From NCBI GenBank assembly GCA_963977065.1, contig CAXBNF010000019.1, positions 1 to 49,869 on the forward strand: a stretch of DNA of 49,869 bases, read 5' to 3'. The position numbers and the translations under genes are program-made. Position 1 is the stretch's first letter. Each line of letters opens with the position of its first letter. A model generated the notes under the pieces. That model worked only from the letters and a program-made list of their open reading frames with translations. It made no database searches and was not told the origin of the DNA. This document shows, in pieces, positions 49,626 through 49,869 of this stretch. Source of the DNA: Planktosalinus sp963977065 (GTDB lineage: Bacteria; Bacteroidota; Bacteroidia; Flavobacteriales; Flavobacteriaceae).

Positions 49626-49869
49626 TTTCCCCCTTCGCATAAAGCTTCGGAGGACGAAGCGCAATGACGGTTTTGGGGGACATTTGGGACTATGGGGACT
49701 GTGGGGACTTTGGGGACGGGGTTTTTCGCTGATTGCCCCAGCCCTAAAGGGAGCAGCGAAAAACTATACAATTCTGTGAGTTAATGATGTTGCTTCCTCC
49801 TTCACAGCTATCTTTTTCCCCCTTCGCATAAAGCTTCGGAGGACGAAGCGCAATGACGGTTTTGGGGGA
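49626..49869 (+). repeat. 55-bp direct repeat at the right edge with G-run tandem between
   Basis: tttcccccttcgcataaagc...caatgacggttttggggga occurs at 49626-49680 and again at 49815-49869, where the window ends. Between the two copies are GGGG runs at 49694, 49703 and 49712 (9-nt period). The 49418-49625 stretch holds other repeat fragments and no gene. Confidence 0.85.

Noticed and set aside
49429..49683. 84-residue frame at the right edge
   Set aside because: It is made of repeat fragments (PVTLSVRLLRLWRIRR) and has no recognisable domain.

Overview
The window looks like chromosomal DNA of a Bacteroidota bacterium, most likely of the Flavobacteriia or a near relative. The signs are a SusC/SusD pair, a DUF6520-type precursor, LytTR and AraC regulators paired with cytosolic or TPR histidine kinases, TAnnTTTG-type -7 promoter elements, weak Shine-Dalgarno signals and AT-rich DNA. 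No rRNA, tRNA, CRISPR array, complete insertion sequence or integrase was seen. Accessory DNA is marked by dense families of short dispersed palindromic repeats.

Layout, left to right. Positions 1-4661 (minus) hold a large cytosolic sensor kinase, then a lipoprotein with a two-component-regulator-type beta-propeller that runs off the left edge. Positions 4755-6443 hold an APC amino acid permease and a small TerB-like protein. Positions 6512-14227 (minus) form a run of membrane and envelope genes: MBOAT acyltransferase with an SGNH-like partner, DUF1624 protein, fatty acid hydroxylase, DUF418 protein, then SnoaL-like, RidA-like and epimerase genes. Positions 14394-16891 encode four small secreted proteins. 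Positions 17327-18928 encode a secreted tandem F-type (fucose-binding) lectin with an unusual Ser/Thr-rich C-terminal domain. It is followed, upstream in transcription order, by a three-gene operon for two TPR histidine kinases and a LytTR regulator (19075-23713). A 93-bp module is duplicated 41 and 44 nt before the start codons of the secreted-protein operon and the lectin gene, which points to one regulon.

Positions 24304-25900 hold a HipBA toxin-antitoxin pair. Positions 26151-29150 hold a monooxygenase/SRPBCC/unknown trio and a SRAP-domain gene. Positions 29475-31034 are sparse, with an ankyrin protein, a 72-residue protein and four tandem 22-bp repeats. Positions 31035-35720 hold a fused PLP-dependent alpha-oxoamine synthase/acyltransferase, divergent from a DUF7793-like gene and a PAS-AraC regulator. 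Positions 35823-44949 hold a MauE/DoxX-like redox membrane protein, an extracytoplasmic protein of unknown function, a DUF6520 small Cys-containing precursor, and, converging on it across a shared terminator, a SusC-SusD-S9 peptidase operon. I think this last block is the best candidate for an undescribed export, processing and uptake system.

Positions 44950-49869 are repeat-rich. They contain an XRE regulator under a perfect 18-bp palindrome, a four-helix-bundle protein, two small membrane proteins, a DUF5675 protein and a conserved 251-residue protein. The four genes from 47114 to 49417 resemble a phage-derived or lysis-type cassette, but this is inference. Several dispersed repeats have entered coding sequence, for example inside the ATP-binding domain of the first kinase and at the C-terminus of the MauE-like protein.
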